Assembly (NCBI GenBank): GCA_002749535.1
Contig: MZZL01000409.1
Location: forward strand, 2,000,160-2,064,159
Length of the DNA stretch: 64,000 nt
From: Apophysomyces variabilis
Lineage: Eukaryota > Mucoromycota > Mucoromycetes > Mucorales > Mucoraceae
Reading direction: 5' to 3'
Translations under genes and position numbers: made by a program
The notes under the pieces: generated by a model
Databases searched by the model: none
What the model was told of the DNA's origin: nothing
The model's input: only the letters and a program-made list of their open reading frames with translations
Part shown: one piece after another, positions 32,640 through 44,114 of the stretch
Layout: each line of letters begins with the position of its first letter
Numbering within the stretch: position 1 is the stretch's first letter

Positions 32640-34005
32640 TCTTGCTAATCTGCTATGTTGTATAACACACTCTTACCAATCACATAGAACCCATTCGAAT
32701 TGCAACAATGTAACTTTATATGCTAGTTCATTACCCAACAGGACAGATTTGCTGTTGATATGGTCAAATCTCATATATCCTAGCAATATGATTTCAGAAG
32801 CTCTATTGCTAGCTATGGTTTCCATTTGCATACGATTTGTTCTCCTCTACATAGTAGACACAGTACGTAGCTTCACGGAAGAAATAATGTATGTACAGAA
32901 ACACTCATACCCCTGCAAGCATGCAAGGCGGGGGTTCGGGTGAATATCACCAGTTACGATATTCCAAAGGAGAGCTAGTTACTACTTGGATATATTGTTG
33001 ACTGAGCAAATGCAAGTTTTGGTCTTGTGGTTAGTTGCCAAAAAGAAGATAGCAGAAAAGTTCCCATCAGGTTGGCTGTACTTGCAACCTTTGACAAGAC
33101 TTGAGCAACCGAGCTAAAATTCGCGGGAAACCCAAGTTAAACACTTTTTTGAGAAAGCTTATAGTTGATCATGTTAACAAAGGTTAAAGTTCCATACGTT
33201 CAGGCGATAAGTCGCCGACTGTCCCCTAACAGAACCCTTTCAACTTTCATTTATATGTTGGGCAAGAATTTGTTTACTGTTGATCACCGCTAGTGAAAAT
33301 CTGCTGCTTATGTCCCTTTCAACGTACCCCTTCCCAAAACTACCTAACGCATAAACAAGACAAGATCAATGAGTATAAGTGCTTGTATTGATATGGATGG
33401 ACAAGCGATCTCGAAAATGCTGGGAAGAATCACGAGGAATTATGTTGATGTCATTTTGCAAAGCGTGCTACGGACGAATACCATGTTCCGTTGACACTAG
33501 GTGTCTTTGTTATGAAGCAACTACCACGAGCCAGGGGAATTTCCCGAATTTAACTTTTAGGGAGTGCTTACACGTCAGGCTGTTTAGAATCAATAAAATG
33601 TGCGCCTTCGCTGTTTGTTTTTTCTTTGTTGTTGTTAACTCATGACATCAAAAGAAGCAAGCCAGAAGTTCTGGCACCTTAAAAAGCTTGCCTTGGGCAA
33701 ACAATCTTCCAATTCTACGCATCCACAAAGACCTCCTAGTCCAGCTTGTATGGTTTAACCTCTTCGTTTGACCTTTATATCATCTCTAACAGATCCATTA
33801 GCATCTATTTATTCAATGGATGAGTCAAAGCCAAAAACGAAACGCTTAAGGTATTCCAAAGAAGTGCAATACAAAAGACATCATGTCGCTTAGTTTTACC
33901 TCAGTGCTCTTCTTCCCAATCGTCGTCACCGTAAAATCGTCTAAACGAAATGCTTCTTCGATTACTTACATTGAGTTTTTTGCAGTCAAAGATAGCCCAT
34001 CAACG
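32640..34005. other. 1.4-kb intergenic region
   Basis: Spacer and probable 5' leader of the coiled-coil gene. An upstream ATG frame at 33817 (MDESKPKTKRLR) may belong to a 5' exon of that gene. Nothing else was recognised. Confidence 0.4.
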
Positions 34006-35257
34006 ATGGCCAACGGAAAACCATTGCCGACAGCAGCCAGTGTCCAAAATCTGCATAGCTTTGCATCCAAACCAAAGATCAGACAGCGAACAATGTCGCA
34101 AACAGCAGCTTCCGTCAAAGACCAACCGTTTCGATCTGTACGGCTGCCAGCCTCACCCGTCCAGTCCTGCAATAGTGATAACGAGAGCATAATAAGTTTC
34201 AACAGTAATCAACGTACTCGGACCCTGCGGACAGCAGCATCACATGCTTCCTTGCGAGATAAAACATCGCGGCGACCTTTGTCGGACACCTCACCGCCGC
34301 TTGCTGCCACTGTCTGCGACGTTAAGCCAACTACACGTACTGTTACAAGAGGGGGAAAGACCAATACAGGCCAAAAGACGCAGCAGCTAAACCGGCCAGT
34401 GGAAGGAGAAACAACTTCGGCGTCTCCCAAGAGTACTTCATCTTCAGAAGCAGACTCTTTTAACGAAGGCAAAAACCTCGATCAATACGATACGGATATT
34501 TCCTCGGATTCCAGTCAGCTCGATGATTTAAACAGGCTGCTCGAGAAAGAAAGAGCAACCATTAATGTACTGCAGCGACAGAAAGAAGGTAAGTTACTAT
34601 CATGTAGGCTATCAATAGCTTATGGACTTTGTATTTTTTTTAGCATGCAATAAAGATATAGAGTTCCTTAGTCAAACAGTTGATGCATTGACGGCAGAGA
34701 ATCAGATGCTGAAAGAAAAATACGAGTTGGAACTGGTAGATCTTTTTTCTTTCATCATTCGTCTTAAGGAAATAACCGAAATGTTAGTTAAACAAGACAC
34801 AATGTGAAGATGAGCTGAAAAGATTGAATGAAAAGTTGAACGAAGCTGAAGAAAGGTTAAGGTACGGAAGAGTACACGTGCTTTGATAAAGAGGCTGATG
34901 ACAGGAAAGACAGCAAAATATCAACGAAGTCAGCCTTCAAGCTGATCGCGACCTGATTGAAGCATTAAAAGCAGAGCTGAACCATTCGACGGATCAAGTC
35001 TGTGTACTAAAGGCAACCATGGAGCAGTTCTTGCGTATGGGTATATTCAGCGATCCACGGGCATTTGATATTGCGCAGCGTTATCCAACTGCATCTAAAG
35101 CTAGGTAAAACCATGTTCTATACTTGTTCATCTGTCCGCTCAACGTTTTCAAAGCGCAATCGAAAACGTCGTTGCAAGCCTTGAAAACGTTCAGCCAACG
35201 TTCCCATCCGGTACGGAAACACCAGCATGTGTTGGCTCGAAAGGAGATACCTTATAA
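34006..35257 (+). CDS. Coiled-coil protein with disordered N-terminus, unknown
   Basis: Several exons. From the ATG at 34006 (MANGKPLPTAASVQNLHS), about 190 residues are Ser/Thr/Arg-rich and disordered (PKIRQRTMSQTAASVK; DKTSRRPLSDTSPPLA). A heptad-rich region follows: LDDLNRLLEKERATINVLQR, IEFLSQTVDALTAENQMLKE, CEDELKRLNEKLNEAEERLR and DRDLIEALKAELNHSTDQVC. A conserved-looking tail reads FLRMGIFSDPRAFDIAQRYP and, after an intron (AG|GTAAAA to AAAG|CGC), AIENVVASLENVQPTFPSG to the stop at 35257. The intron at the start of the last exon restores frame past a stop at SKAR. Domain layout suggests a cytoskeletal or polarity scaffold, but no family was recognised. Confidence 0.6.
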
Positions 35258-36296
35258 TCTACAGCAATAGAGAGTAAACTCTCCTGGCTGTCGTTAGCAT
35301 AATAACCACGAAACACTTACTTTTTTCTCCTAACTCTCTGAACTAACATGAGTGGGACAGCGATGAAGACAGCAAAATTATTGTTATACACGGTGGAACC
35401 TCTCTTAATATATAAACATAAAATAATGGAAGTCATCTGCACTGAAGATTGAGTGCTCCTAGCTAGTTACGTTTGCATTCAAGACTTGACTAGGAAAGCA
35501 CACCGATTACACTGCGTGAGGAATGTACGAAATGCATCAACAGGGATGTAAGAGATTTCACTAAGTGTTTGTATTATGCGTTCATAGGTTGACTACGCAA
35601 CAAAATTTACTTCTTAATCCAAGTAAAGTCATAAGAAAATGCATGCTACACGAGGAGCTTAATCAGTTTTTTCGGCGCGCATGCACATTACATACATACT
35701 GTGAAAACCAAAGATAGCCGCATGAATTTCTACGTTATCAGTATTTCCTGTTTCAATGGAGCTAGACATATCTGAGTTGTTGCACTTGTACACTGGGAAA
35801 TGGTTCCTGCTTTACTATTATTTATTAAATAAAATATAGTATTTCAAGAAACACTGTTTCCCAGTCCGCTGCAGATCGCTACGCTGCCCCCAATGGACGA
35901 TCTTTTATCTAAGGAAAAATAATACATCCGGAACCACAGGCACTTACAATAGAAGCTAACAAAGACGGGACAGAGCCAATATTCCGTATAGGGGTAATTT
36001 CATGGAGCTTTCTTCTTTCTTTTGCTCAAGAGGAGAAAGATGTGTGCTTAGCCATTTTATGAAGCAAGTGTCCCAGCTATCAAACATCGGCGTACAGACG
36101 TCGCTGCATTATGAATATTGCTTTAGGGTTGTGGGAACATCGTCAACTCAGAGAATTTACTCTAATATCTAGGATAAACTGTTTCTTGAACACTGCGGGC
36201 CAACTTTAAACATTGTAGAGGAACATAGCAACTAACACTCACAATGCTTGTTATTTACTTCCAATCGTAAAATCACTACAATATCTGATGAGTTTT
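35258..36296. other. Intergenic, no gene seen
   Basis: About 1 kb of AT-rich sequence after the coiled-coil gene with no supported feature. Confidence 0.4.
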
Positions 36297-36297
36297 C

Positions 36298-36642
36298 GTG
36301 CAAGGCATGTACCATTGCAACATCAAAGATACAGTCAAAGAGCAGCAAAGATCAGCAGACCTGTCGAGGAAAAGGAACGAAGATGGGAGTGTGGCGATTT
36401 GGAGGCTGATGAGCCGTTTATGGAAGCTATTACATCACCGGTTCAATCTCCCCTGGAGACCTTGCTCGGGACTCGCAAAACCAAAGACCGACATAATACC
36501 AACATGGTACCATGCTTGTTTGAAAGAAATTAATATGTTAATACGCTCAAGTAACCTTCATTTTCCTGAGAAGGATGTTCATCCTTTGAGATTATCCTTT
36601 GCTGCCGAAATCATGTACCACATGAGTTTGTATGCTTTCTGA
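36298..36642 (+). pseudogene. Possible retroelement C-terminal fragment
   Basis: A 114-codon frame reads IWRLMSRLWKLLHHRFNLPW, RPCSGLAKPKTDIIPTW and VHPLRLSFAAEIMYHMSL. The W/R/L/H-rich pattern recalls the region after the reverse transcriptase in fungal LINE remnants, but no diagnostic zinc knuckle or catalytic motif is present. Very tentative. It could be chance. Confidence 0.2.
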
Positions 36643-36778
36643 GCTTGTGATGTCGGAGTTATGCCAAGAATTGTGAAACCCTACGCAGCAAACAAGCAGA
36701 TGCAGCCTGTTCTTTTCCTTTTACTGTTGTTTTTCCTTTACTTTCCATTTTTCACAGCTTTAATTTCTCTTTCCAACT

Positions 36779-37532
36779 ATGGTAGACCCTTCCTTCATAT
36801 TCCGAATTGCCAACATCGTCGTGGCAGCATTTATGATTATCGGTGGTGTTGCGACCATTATCCACGGAGGTAACAGAAGCTTTGTCTGGCTCGCCTCATG
36901 TTTACACGAACCGGCTATCTAGGCTTTCCCAACTTCATCCAAGGCATATTTGTCATGTACAGAGCTTTATGATCAATGAAACCTCCGTTAATATCTTTGT
37001 GTAGTCTCTTTGGCATCATGACTGGTATCTTTGAATTCAGATTACCCGGGCAAGTGACACAGTTCGCCTCATTTATGTTCTCGTTTCTGAGCCGTGGTAT
37101 ATGTAAGTTAAACGAGCATTCGTACTTTTTCTTCTTGGTGGAAAGGCAACAAGGGACTAACCTGATTTCTTGTAGTTTATGTTTTGTAAGTTTGGTTTGT
37201 TTGAATCTTATTGATTTGTTGGCTGATTTGTTTCGGAAAAAGTATCGGCGCTATCACGTTGAATTATGGTGCACTGTCTATTGCCTCCGGTGTCATTGTA
37301 AGGCTTAACATGCCAATCGCATACCCTAATATCGACTTTGCAAAATTAGGTTGCCTTAGTGGGTATTGCGTTCATCATCCTCCATTTTGTCCCTGTCATC
37401 GAACCTCCGAACAATATGCGAAAAGCAGCTTTCGATGAATCGGTCGGTTATGCAGGTGACAGTAATGCTGGAAGCTACCCTGCTCAGAACTATACAGTGG
37501 GAGGTGCTGGTTCTACAGGCCCAACCGTGTAA
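36779..37532 (+). CDS. TVP15-like / COPI-associated Golgi membrane protein
   Basis: Five short exons. The start at 36779 reads MVDPSFIFRIANIVVAAFMI, followed by GGVATIIHG, FPNFIQGIFVM, LFGIMTGIFEFRLPGQV, FMFSFLSRG, IGAITLNYGALSIASGVI and VALVGIAFIILHFVPVIEPP, with a polar Gly/Ser/Tyr tail. Four membrane helices with an internal FGIMTGIFEFRLP loop match the COPI-associated family (yeast TVP15), Golgi or late-secretory membrane proteins of poorly defined role. The introns are about 40-90 nt and all have GT-AG ends. Frame continuity and conservation of the four helices support the splicing. The gene is convergent with PAM17 (186-bp gap). Confidence 0.78.
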
Positions 37533-37554
37533 TTAACCAGCTTGGACGTCCTAT

Positions 37555-37592
37555 GCATATACATATATATTCGTATGTATATACATACACAT
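37555..37592. repeat. AT-rich (TATACA-type) microsatellite
   Basis: Irregular run of CATATA/GTATATACATAC units in the 3' spacer between the TVP15-like gene and PAM17. Confidence 0.5.
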
Positions 37593-37718
37593 GTTGGTCT
37601 TAATGGGTTACGCAAGCTTAATTTTCAAAGATGTGTTGTCACGACTATATCATCACTCGCAAACAGTCCGCATATAATAATGACCCAAAGGTTCTTTTTC
37701 TTACTTATATCTATTCAA

Positions 37719-38391
37719 TTAAAATTCGTCCATATTACCACCGAACACACCCTTTCTATAATGTTCCCGCTGTTTTCTCAACCATGAACGGTAGTCAGTC
37801 ACGGACTGAATCTTTTCACCATAATAGTCTGGTATCGGATTTCGGATCGAGTTAAGACGAGCATCTGCTCGGTTTCGTTTGATGTGTTCGTAAAAGTCTC
37901 GGTCGCGCGCATCCATAGCTGGCTGCATTTTACGATTGAATATCTTAAAAAACACGTTGCCAACAACCGGTGCCACCAGAAAACCAACAAAACCCTAATT
38001 CGGACGTGTTAATTACCCACCAAGCATAAGCCCAAGCAAGCGAGAGCACTAGAATAAAAGAGATTAAACTTACAGATGCCATAGTGGCCAAGACAGAACC
38101 CATGAGAGGATCCATGCCAAAGAATGTTGTAGTGGGAGCAATCTCCAAATTCATAAAGTAAGCTCCGGTACCAAGGAAGGGAACAATGGTGCAAGGTGCA
38201 TACGATCCAATCTCGTACATGCGGCGCTTCTTACGAAGCTTGAAATAGTCATTCCAAGACTCGATGCTGGTGCCGTCGTTTCTTTGAGAAGTGCTGTAAC
38301 ACGCCGCCTGCAGTCGCAAAGAAACTGGACGTGAGAATCTAAGGGATGTCTGGAGTTGCGGTCGGATCGATTGGATAGCGCGGACGGACAT
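37719..38391 (-). CDS. PAM17: TIM23 import-motor subunit PAM17
   Basis: Two exons, 38391-38074 and 37994-37719, give 197 aa. PAM17 is a fungal inner-membrane protein that organises the presequence translocase-associated motor at the TIM23 channel. A presequence (MSVRAIQSIRPQLQTSLRFS, then CYSTSQRND) precedes the conserved start WNDYFKLRKKRRMYEIGSYA. Two membrane helices follow (IVPFLGTGAYFMNL around the first; LATMAS joined to GFVGFLVAPVVGNVFF for the second), with the loop TTFFGMDPLMG between. A soluble tail ends FGGNMDEF. The intron is phase 0 (TCT|GTAAGT to TTAG|GGT). Confidence 0.92.
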
Positions 38392-38572
38392 GCTATCGGC
38401 TAAGCTAAAAGGTTTTTTTTTCGTTTCGACAGCGCAAGGGGACGGGCACGCACCTAAATGACCGCCATTAAATCCGGACTTTAAAGTTTTTGCAACTGAT
38501 GACGCTGCAGTCTTTTTTTGGGGACAATTCTGATGAATGTTTGGCCTAATAGAATCCTTACATTAGACTATT

Positions 38573-38737
38573 TAGTCCATATTCCCTTTTCTAAATACAG
38601 TCGAAGAGCTCTGATTTAAGGTCAACTCAGAGATCAGCTTTCTTAGAAAGACGAATTACCTTCTTTATTATTGATTCTGTTCAGAATATGACTCGGAAAA
38701 ATATCTTCGGTTATATGGGACACTCAATTACCTCTTT
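38573..38737 (+). repeat. Left arm of 164-bp imperfect inverted duplication (gene-fragment copy)
   Basis: Read on plus, this stretch matches the minus strand of 39841-40004 at roughly four of five positions by eye, from TAGTCCATATT through TGTTCAGAATATGAC to TATATGGGACA. It looks like a broken copy of the 5' part of the neighbouring minus-strand gene: the frame has extra stops and ends soon after NYLFLSLHC. Confidence 0.75.
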
Positions 38738-39170
38738 CTCTCACTGCATTGCTGAAGAAAAGGAGAAGTCTATGAATACAGATGTCAAAGAGCTTCAAAC
38801 TGAGTAGTATTGGTAGTATTGGTAGTATCAGTAACTTCTCAAAGCATTGGATTTTACTCGTAACATATAATTACCATGTCTTCTATTTGGTTTTATCATA
38901 CATCTCCTTTACGCTTGCTGCACTCTTGTATTCCGTAAAGAAATCTTTCTTGCAGCCTTCAGCGTAACAGTCAGTCCACAGCATCCTCCTGTTCAACTGT
39001 TCCCTATATGACTTGACGAATTCGAATCATCTATATGATGGGAATCGACTCCTGGCAGTTGATCTTCGTAGGCATCCATGATCTTGTTATCAACTTCCAA
39101 AACCTTTAAATTCTTTGGCGATGTCATTGGTGTCACCGCGATCTCAGACGAACAAGAGATCCGTGAATAA

Positions 39171-39883
39171 TTACGCTTGCAAGCTCCTAAGTAGCCAATC
39201 CCATTTCGAGCATAAAGAACAAGCTTCTCTTTTGAACCAGATAAAGGATCTTCCGGGGCTTTTACCTTCTTTTTTAAGTTGGGATTTCATCTGTTTGCAC
39301 ACCTCTAGGAGCACAGCGCGCGTTTGATTCTCTGGGAAACACTCGTTGTCCACCTTTTCGTTGGCTATGTGGTATATTGATCTTATTATGCGATCCTCTC
39401 GTTGTCTTAAACCTAGTGGTTGGAGAAGTGGCTGTGTTGCATGCTTAGAAATTGTAGCAGACGATAACAGGAAGCATTTCCGTGCCCACACAACGTCTCT
39501 CTCGTAAATGGAAAAGCTTTGCTGTTGTATTATCCGGCCATTCGCTGTCACCAGCAACGTAAGTGTGCTGTTTGCTTTCTTTTATGCATTAAAAAGTAAG
39601 GAACCTTTCAAAAGCTACCAAAATATGTAACCGAGAAATATTATTTCACCTGTAATATGGTTGTAATAACGATCTCTATGGTCCGCTTGTCTTTTAGCAC
39701 CAGCTTGCTCAATAAATCGGTACCTGGACGATAATGCCTAGGAAGTGCGATTTCGTCGGTTTTTATTGAATGCAACAGGAATTCGTAAGAATATGGCAAG
39801 ATTGTCATGGAGTACTGACCTTGTTCGGCAATCTCTGGAAAAAGATAGTTGAATGTCCCATATATCCTAATATATCTTTCCAA
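39171..39883 (-). CDS. Uncharacterised protein, two-exon model
   Basis: An upstream exon (39883 to about 39651) reads MERYIRIYGTFNYLFPEIAE, MTILPYSYEFLLHSIKTDE, DLLSKLVLKDKRTIEIVITT. A GT-AG intron (CAG|GTGAAA to AAAAG) leads in frame to KANSTLTLLVTANGRIIQQQ and then CFLLSSATISKHATQPLLQ, RIIRSIYHIANEKVDNECF, and SLCSKWDWLLRSLQA at 39171. I recognise no family. The coding frame continues right of 39883 (FEELWFKVKSEISSP) but with a TGA that is also present in the inverted copy at the same position. Either that segment is untranslated or both copies are pseudogenes. A separate open piece at about 40375-40478 (minus; NNLIPFGDEMMSDIRHDDIF) might be a further upstream exon. Confidence 0.35.
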
Positions 39884-40004
39884 GTCATATTCTGAACAGA
39901 CTCAAAAATAGAATTGGTAATTCATCTTTCTCGGAGAACTGATTTCTGACTTGACCTTAAACCAGAGCTCTTCGAACTGGCTCTAGAAAAGGAAATATGG
40001 ACTA
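39841..40004 (-). repeat. Right arm of 164-bp imperfect inverted duplication
   Basis: Partner of 38573-38737 in opposite orientation, about 1.1 kb apart. It overlaps the 5' end of the uncharacterised minus-strand gene. Confidence 0.75.
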
Positions 40005-41489
40005 CAAATTGATGCATTTTGTTAGCGTGGTAGACGGTTGGCTTTCTTTTGCCGAAGTTATGTTTCGTACGATACGTATGTTAAATCTGTGACAAATACA
40101 ATAAGAAGGGATCTTTCATTGTCATGAGAATTGCAGAATCCATCGTAGCCGCTTTGTTGTGGATGTGGTAAACAAACGAGATTCAAGTCTTAATTTATGC
40201 TGCTTGATTTGCCCTTTGTGAACCCTCTAAAGCAACCGCTGGTCTAAGATCGAGAAGAATATTGAGAAACTTGTTAGATACAATAGATACTCTGAGACAC
40301 GAATCAAGCATTCTGAGTCCTACTGGGATAGAAATTGGATTAAATAGACTAATGTTAGTTCACTTTTTTTAATAAGCATCTTCAGTGGCCTCAAGAAAAA
40401 TATCATCATGTCTAATATCACTCATCATTTCGTCCCCAAAAGGAATTAGATTGTTATATAAACAATCAAAATCGTCTATTTTTAACTTAAAAGAGTGTAC
40501 TATAAAGTTTTCGCCTTCACCATCCCATTATTAGGATAGATGTTCTGTTGCAAGGAGCTGCAGTGTTTGTTTACGCCGCGCTTGAGCTACCAGCTATATA
40601 GCTATATGACCTTACACAGAAAACGTCAGTTAATGAGAATCGATACTTGTGCTCAAAGGTCATATAATTGACATATCCTACCGCAACAGAAAAGCTATTT
40701 TTAGGTCGATATTGAGGAACAACACAGAGGAAAAGAGGTAAAAGTGACAGGCAACGTAGTTGTCAATATTGATTCGCATCATGTCAACGACTTTACCTGA
40801 CATTCAAAGGGAGTATCTTGCTAAACCTCCAATTGCATGGCGTTAGGAAAAGTTTCTTTGAGGTTTCTGATAGTTTCATTATGCCAGCATGATTTGCTGT
40901 ATGAACACCAGTCGATAAGGGTCCCTCCCTCGCGGCAAAGGAATTTAAATACCGCCAGTTACTTGTTTCGCCATGAAATCCGGTGTCACATTCAGCGGAC
41001 AGGCCCTACTTTCACTTTCCCAACTTCTCATTTCCTGAGCTTCATTCTCCTTTCTGCCATTTTCCATTCCCTCCACATTGAAACGCACTTGTATAAAGGC
41101 GTGGTATCAGCCAGCCTATGCCATATCTTCTGTGCTCATCATCCTAGACACAAAACGGGAGTGGTGTGTATTCGACCATCCGCTTGTTAAAAAGAGGAAG
41201 CGATACAACTTCATTCTCATTTCTTTTCTTTATACCTTGCTCAACATCTTGCTTTTTTTGAGACACAATATATACTGTACAAAACGGTGGAAAAAAGGAA
41301 GAAAAGAAGATATTAGAATACGCTGATCGGTGCCATCACTTTCTTTTCCCTGTTCTTTGTTCCGTACTGTTACCATATATAAATCATATTGCTCAAACGT
41401 AATTTCCGCAGGCCTTTCACCGCCTTGAACCCGATATAATTAACGCGCCCTTTATCCAACCAGACTTGTCGTGAATAGCCTCACAACCG
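40005..41489. other. 1.5-kb intergenic region
   Basis: Contains the probable leader and promoter of the vasculin-like gene (TATA-like ATATATAAA near 41376) and the small open piece on minus at 40375-40478 noted above. The open frame at 40837-41190 shows no protein features. Confidence 0.4.
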
Positions 41490-42949
41490 ATGGCCTTTAC
41501 GGTTAATGCATCTGAGCCAAAAAAGGAACTGTCTGTGCGATCTCCATCATCGGGACGTAAATCAGAGAAAGAAAAGAAGTTGGCACCAGTAGTCCATAAC
41601 CGATCGGTCAGACCAGCAGCCTACGTATTTGCACCCGCCTGGATGCGCTCTTCAACTGGTGAAACTGACCCATTTCCAAGTATGCGATCAGCTGATTTGG
41701 CATTTTCTTCCTTTGCTGCAGGTGGGTCATTCATCACATCACCTCAATAGCTTACATGTTTCTCCTGGTTTAGCGCGCAATCAGAATGTTGAGACAGAAA
41801 CAATAAACATTAGATCTTTGTCGGCACATGCAGGTAATCATTTACACTTACGCTCATGTATTGCAGAATCCTAAAACTAAAACACGTGGTTATTACATAG
41901 CGGACAGACCAAGTGAACTGGCTTTACGTGCGTCAGCATCGTCACCTTATCCAATCCGTTATACGACAGGAAGCACGGCGATCAAACAAAACAGCACTTA
42001 TTCCAAAACCTGTAACCATAAGCCGCAGCGCTTGCCGGCAATCGAACGTCAACCTGGTAGTACAAATTCCTCTCAGAGATCTTCTTGCGAAACGTTCGAA
42101 AAAGAGTTTCCGAACCTGCTCCATGCCACCACGGACGAACCAAGGAAAAGTGGATCTGCCTGGAATGATGTCAATATTATTCGCAAGAAGGTTTTAACGC
42201 CGCCTCAGCTGTATAGCGATGAACCTGGTAAAGGAAGACATACGTCTTCTTACGAGTTGGAAATTGAGAGGCTCAAAGCTCTAGTTCCGAAGCGTAATGC
42301 GGTTGCGAAGCGACCTAGGAAAAGCTCGGCTTCGTCTGTCGCTATGAATCCGGTCCTGTCAAAGTTCACTACAAGACAACCCGCTAAGAATTCTCCATGT
42401 AATAATGGCCGAGTCAATACGCAGTCTAAGACTTCTGTCACCTCTGCCGATGCCCAAAATGCTGCAAATGAAGGCATAGTGAAACTCACTATTACACACA
42501 GAACTACTGATGGAGACGTTAGCAATGGCATTCCGGAGCAGGCGTCGTCAAACGCGGAAAGCGAAACAGAGGCTGACAAACGCGAGCCAGTGAGTATGAA
42601 GCTCGACGAGATGCAGACTAAGAAATCCGTTGTCACGGACGAAGAAAAGGCCCGTTTTCTTCACTTTGTCCAGATGTGGACAGGAAGTACAGTGTGCCCA
42701 GATGATCAGCGAGATATGAAAGCAGCCTGCAAAAAGCAGAACAAAAATGACAAGGTCTTGCTAACTGTTGGAGGTCACCGTGAATATCGATCTTCGAAAG
42801 ATGACGCGCAGATTTGGTATGGAGAGTATTCTTATTTTGGATATCCACAAAGGATTTTGAGGCCATCCTATAGAGGTATGAACTTTGAACAGTTTACTGG
42901 CTTTACTCATTGTGATGGATTTCGACAAGAACAAGTTCTTTCTTTATAA
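41490..42949 (+). CDS. Disordered nuclear-type protein, vasculin-like motifs
   Basis: Two exons, 41490-41721 and 41814-42949, give about 455 aa. The intron CAG|GTGGGT to CATTAG|ATC was chosen because it is the one acceptor that keeps frame with the long downstream exon. Residues are mostly Ser/Thr/Lys/Arg and low complexity. Near the N-terminus is RPAAYVFAPAWM, and near residue 140 FEKEFPNLLH and SGSAWNDVN; the pairing of a FAPAW motif with an EFP.L motif recalls vasculin/GPBP1 transcription regulators. A more ordered C-terminus reads FLHFVQMWTGSTVCPDDQR, YRSSKDDAQIWYGEYSYFGY and NFEQFTGFTHCDG. The vasculin link is weak, resting on short motifs only. A small extra intron (41831-41863) is possible, and the frame tolerates either form. 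Confidence 0.5.
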
Positions 42950-43994
42950 CTGATTTTAATCGAAATGGTTCATTCATTATCCTGAATAGCAAGGTGAAAA
43001 TAGTTGAAACGAAATAGCTTTGCGTGCATTATACGATCCTACCTAATATCATATGATCCTACGTTCGTCCGTGTACAGATCCTTGTAGTGGACTATTATG
43101 CCTCCATTTTCCTATCCTATTCGCACAAATAAAACACATGTTTTACATCTCGAATTGGAATAGCATAAACAATGACACTAGAAGCTGAACATGCTCTCTG
43201 AGCAATAGATGGGTTGAGCCGCCGGGACTACTAAGCTAGCAAATATTTTTTAGCTTTAACTCAAAGCTTAAAAAAAAGCGTTTTATGCGTCGTAGAAGTT
43301 GCAGTCTATGAAGAAATAATATGATTACAGTTACGTTAGTGAAATTTGAAAGATTAGATAACATGTGGCATTAATCAATAACCTTTTCCTGGCATAATTC
43401 ATAAGCTCAGTTTGCAACAACTACTGTCAGACTCAATATAGCCCATCAGAAAAGGCGAAGTGCGGCTAAGCAGTGTGTAAGACCATGCTAGATTGTCATG
43501 TGGCACAACGTGACCACAAGCAGACAGTTGTACGGACTATTCACTGGTTTCGGTGGAAGGTGACACTATGAGTATACGGAGAAGACTGTCATGGTGTTAA
43601 CCAACCGGAAATCACGATCTAGAACTCTTGGAGCATCACAATTACCGTGTGAAAGTTAGTACAGCTTTAGCTTCTAAACTTTAAAAAGCAGAAAGGTTTC
43701 ATTTGGGAACAAGTGTAATAACCTCATTCACAGAAAAGCAACAACATATCCAATAGCGCGCAGCGAAATATCCCATCCACAACTACTTGGTTCCTCTTTT
43801 TTTTTTCAAAAAGGGACGCTAAGTTACTATGAGAACTAAACTTGCTATAGAAGATAAACTGAAAAGGCAGCGAGCATATATATTTCATGCAAGAGTAGAT
43901 GGAACAGAAAAAAGGGGACTGCATCTATGATGCTTTCGGATACGTCGGAGTTGGTAAGTCACGAAGACCCTAGTTTAGTTTTTTTTCGTATGAG

Positions 43995-44012
43995 GTCGTC
44001 GTCGTCGTCGTC
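43995..44012. repeat. (GTC)6 trinucleotide microsatellite
   Basis: Six perfect GTC units about 100 bp upstream of the ALDH start codon, within its promoter. Confidence 0.8.
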
Positions 44013-44044
44013 ATACCAGTCTGTGCAACGATGGGGGAAACGCA

Positions 44045-44051
44045 TATAAAA
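44045..44051 (+). promoter_or_regulatory. TATA box of ALDH gene
   Basis: TATAAAA, 64 bp before the ATG at 44115. This is the position expected for a short leader. Confidence 0.5.
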
Positions 44052-44114
44052 ACCGACTTGGGAGCATAAAAGTTTGGTTTTGTACCCTTTCTTTTCTTAT
44101 AAAAAACATACGCC

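Larger units (their letters stand above)
42950..44114. other. Intergenic, ALDH promoter side
   Basis: 1.2 kb without a supported gene. Contains a (GTC)6 microsatellite at 43995-44012 and a TATA box at 44045. Confidence 0.45.

Noticed and set aside
40837..41190. 117-codon open frame on plus
   Set aside because: No domain, odd composition, and it overlaps the likely leader of the downstream gene.
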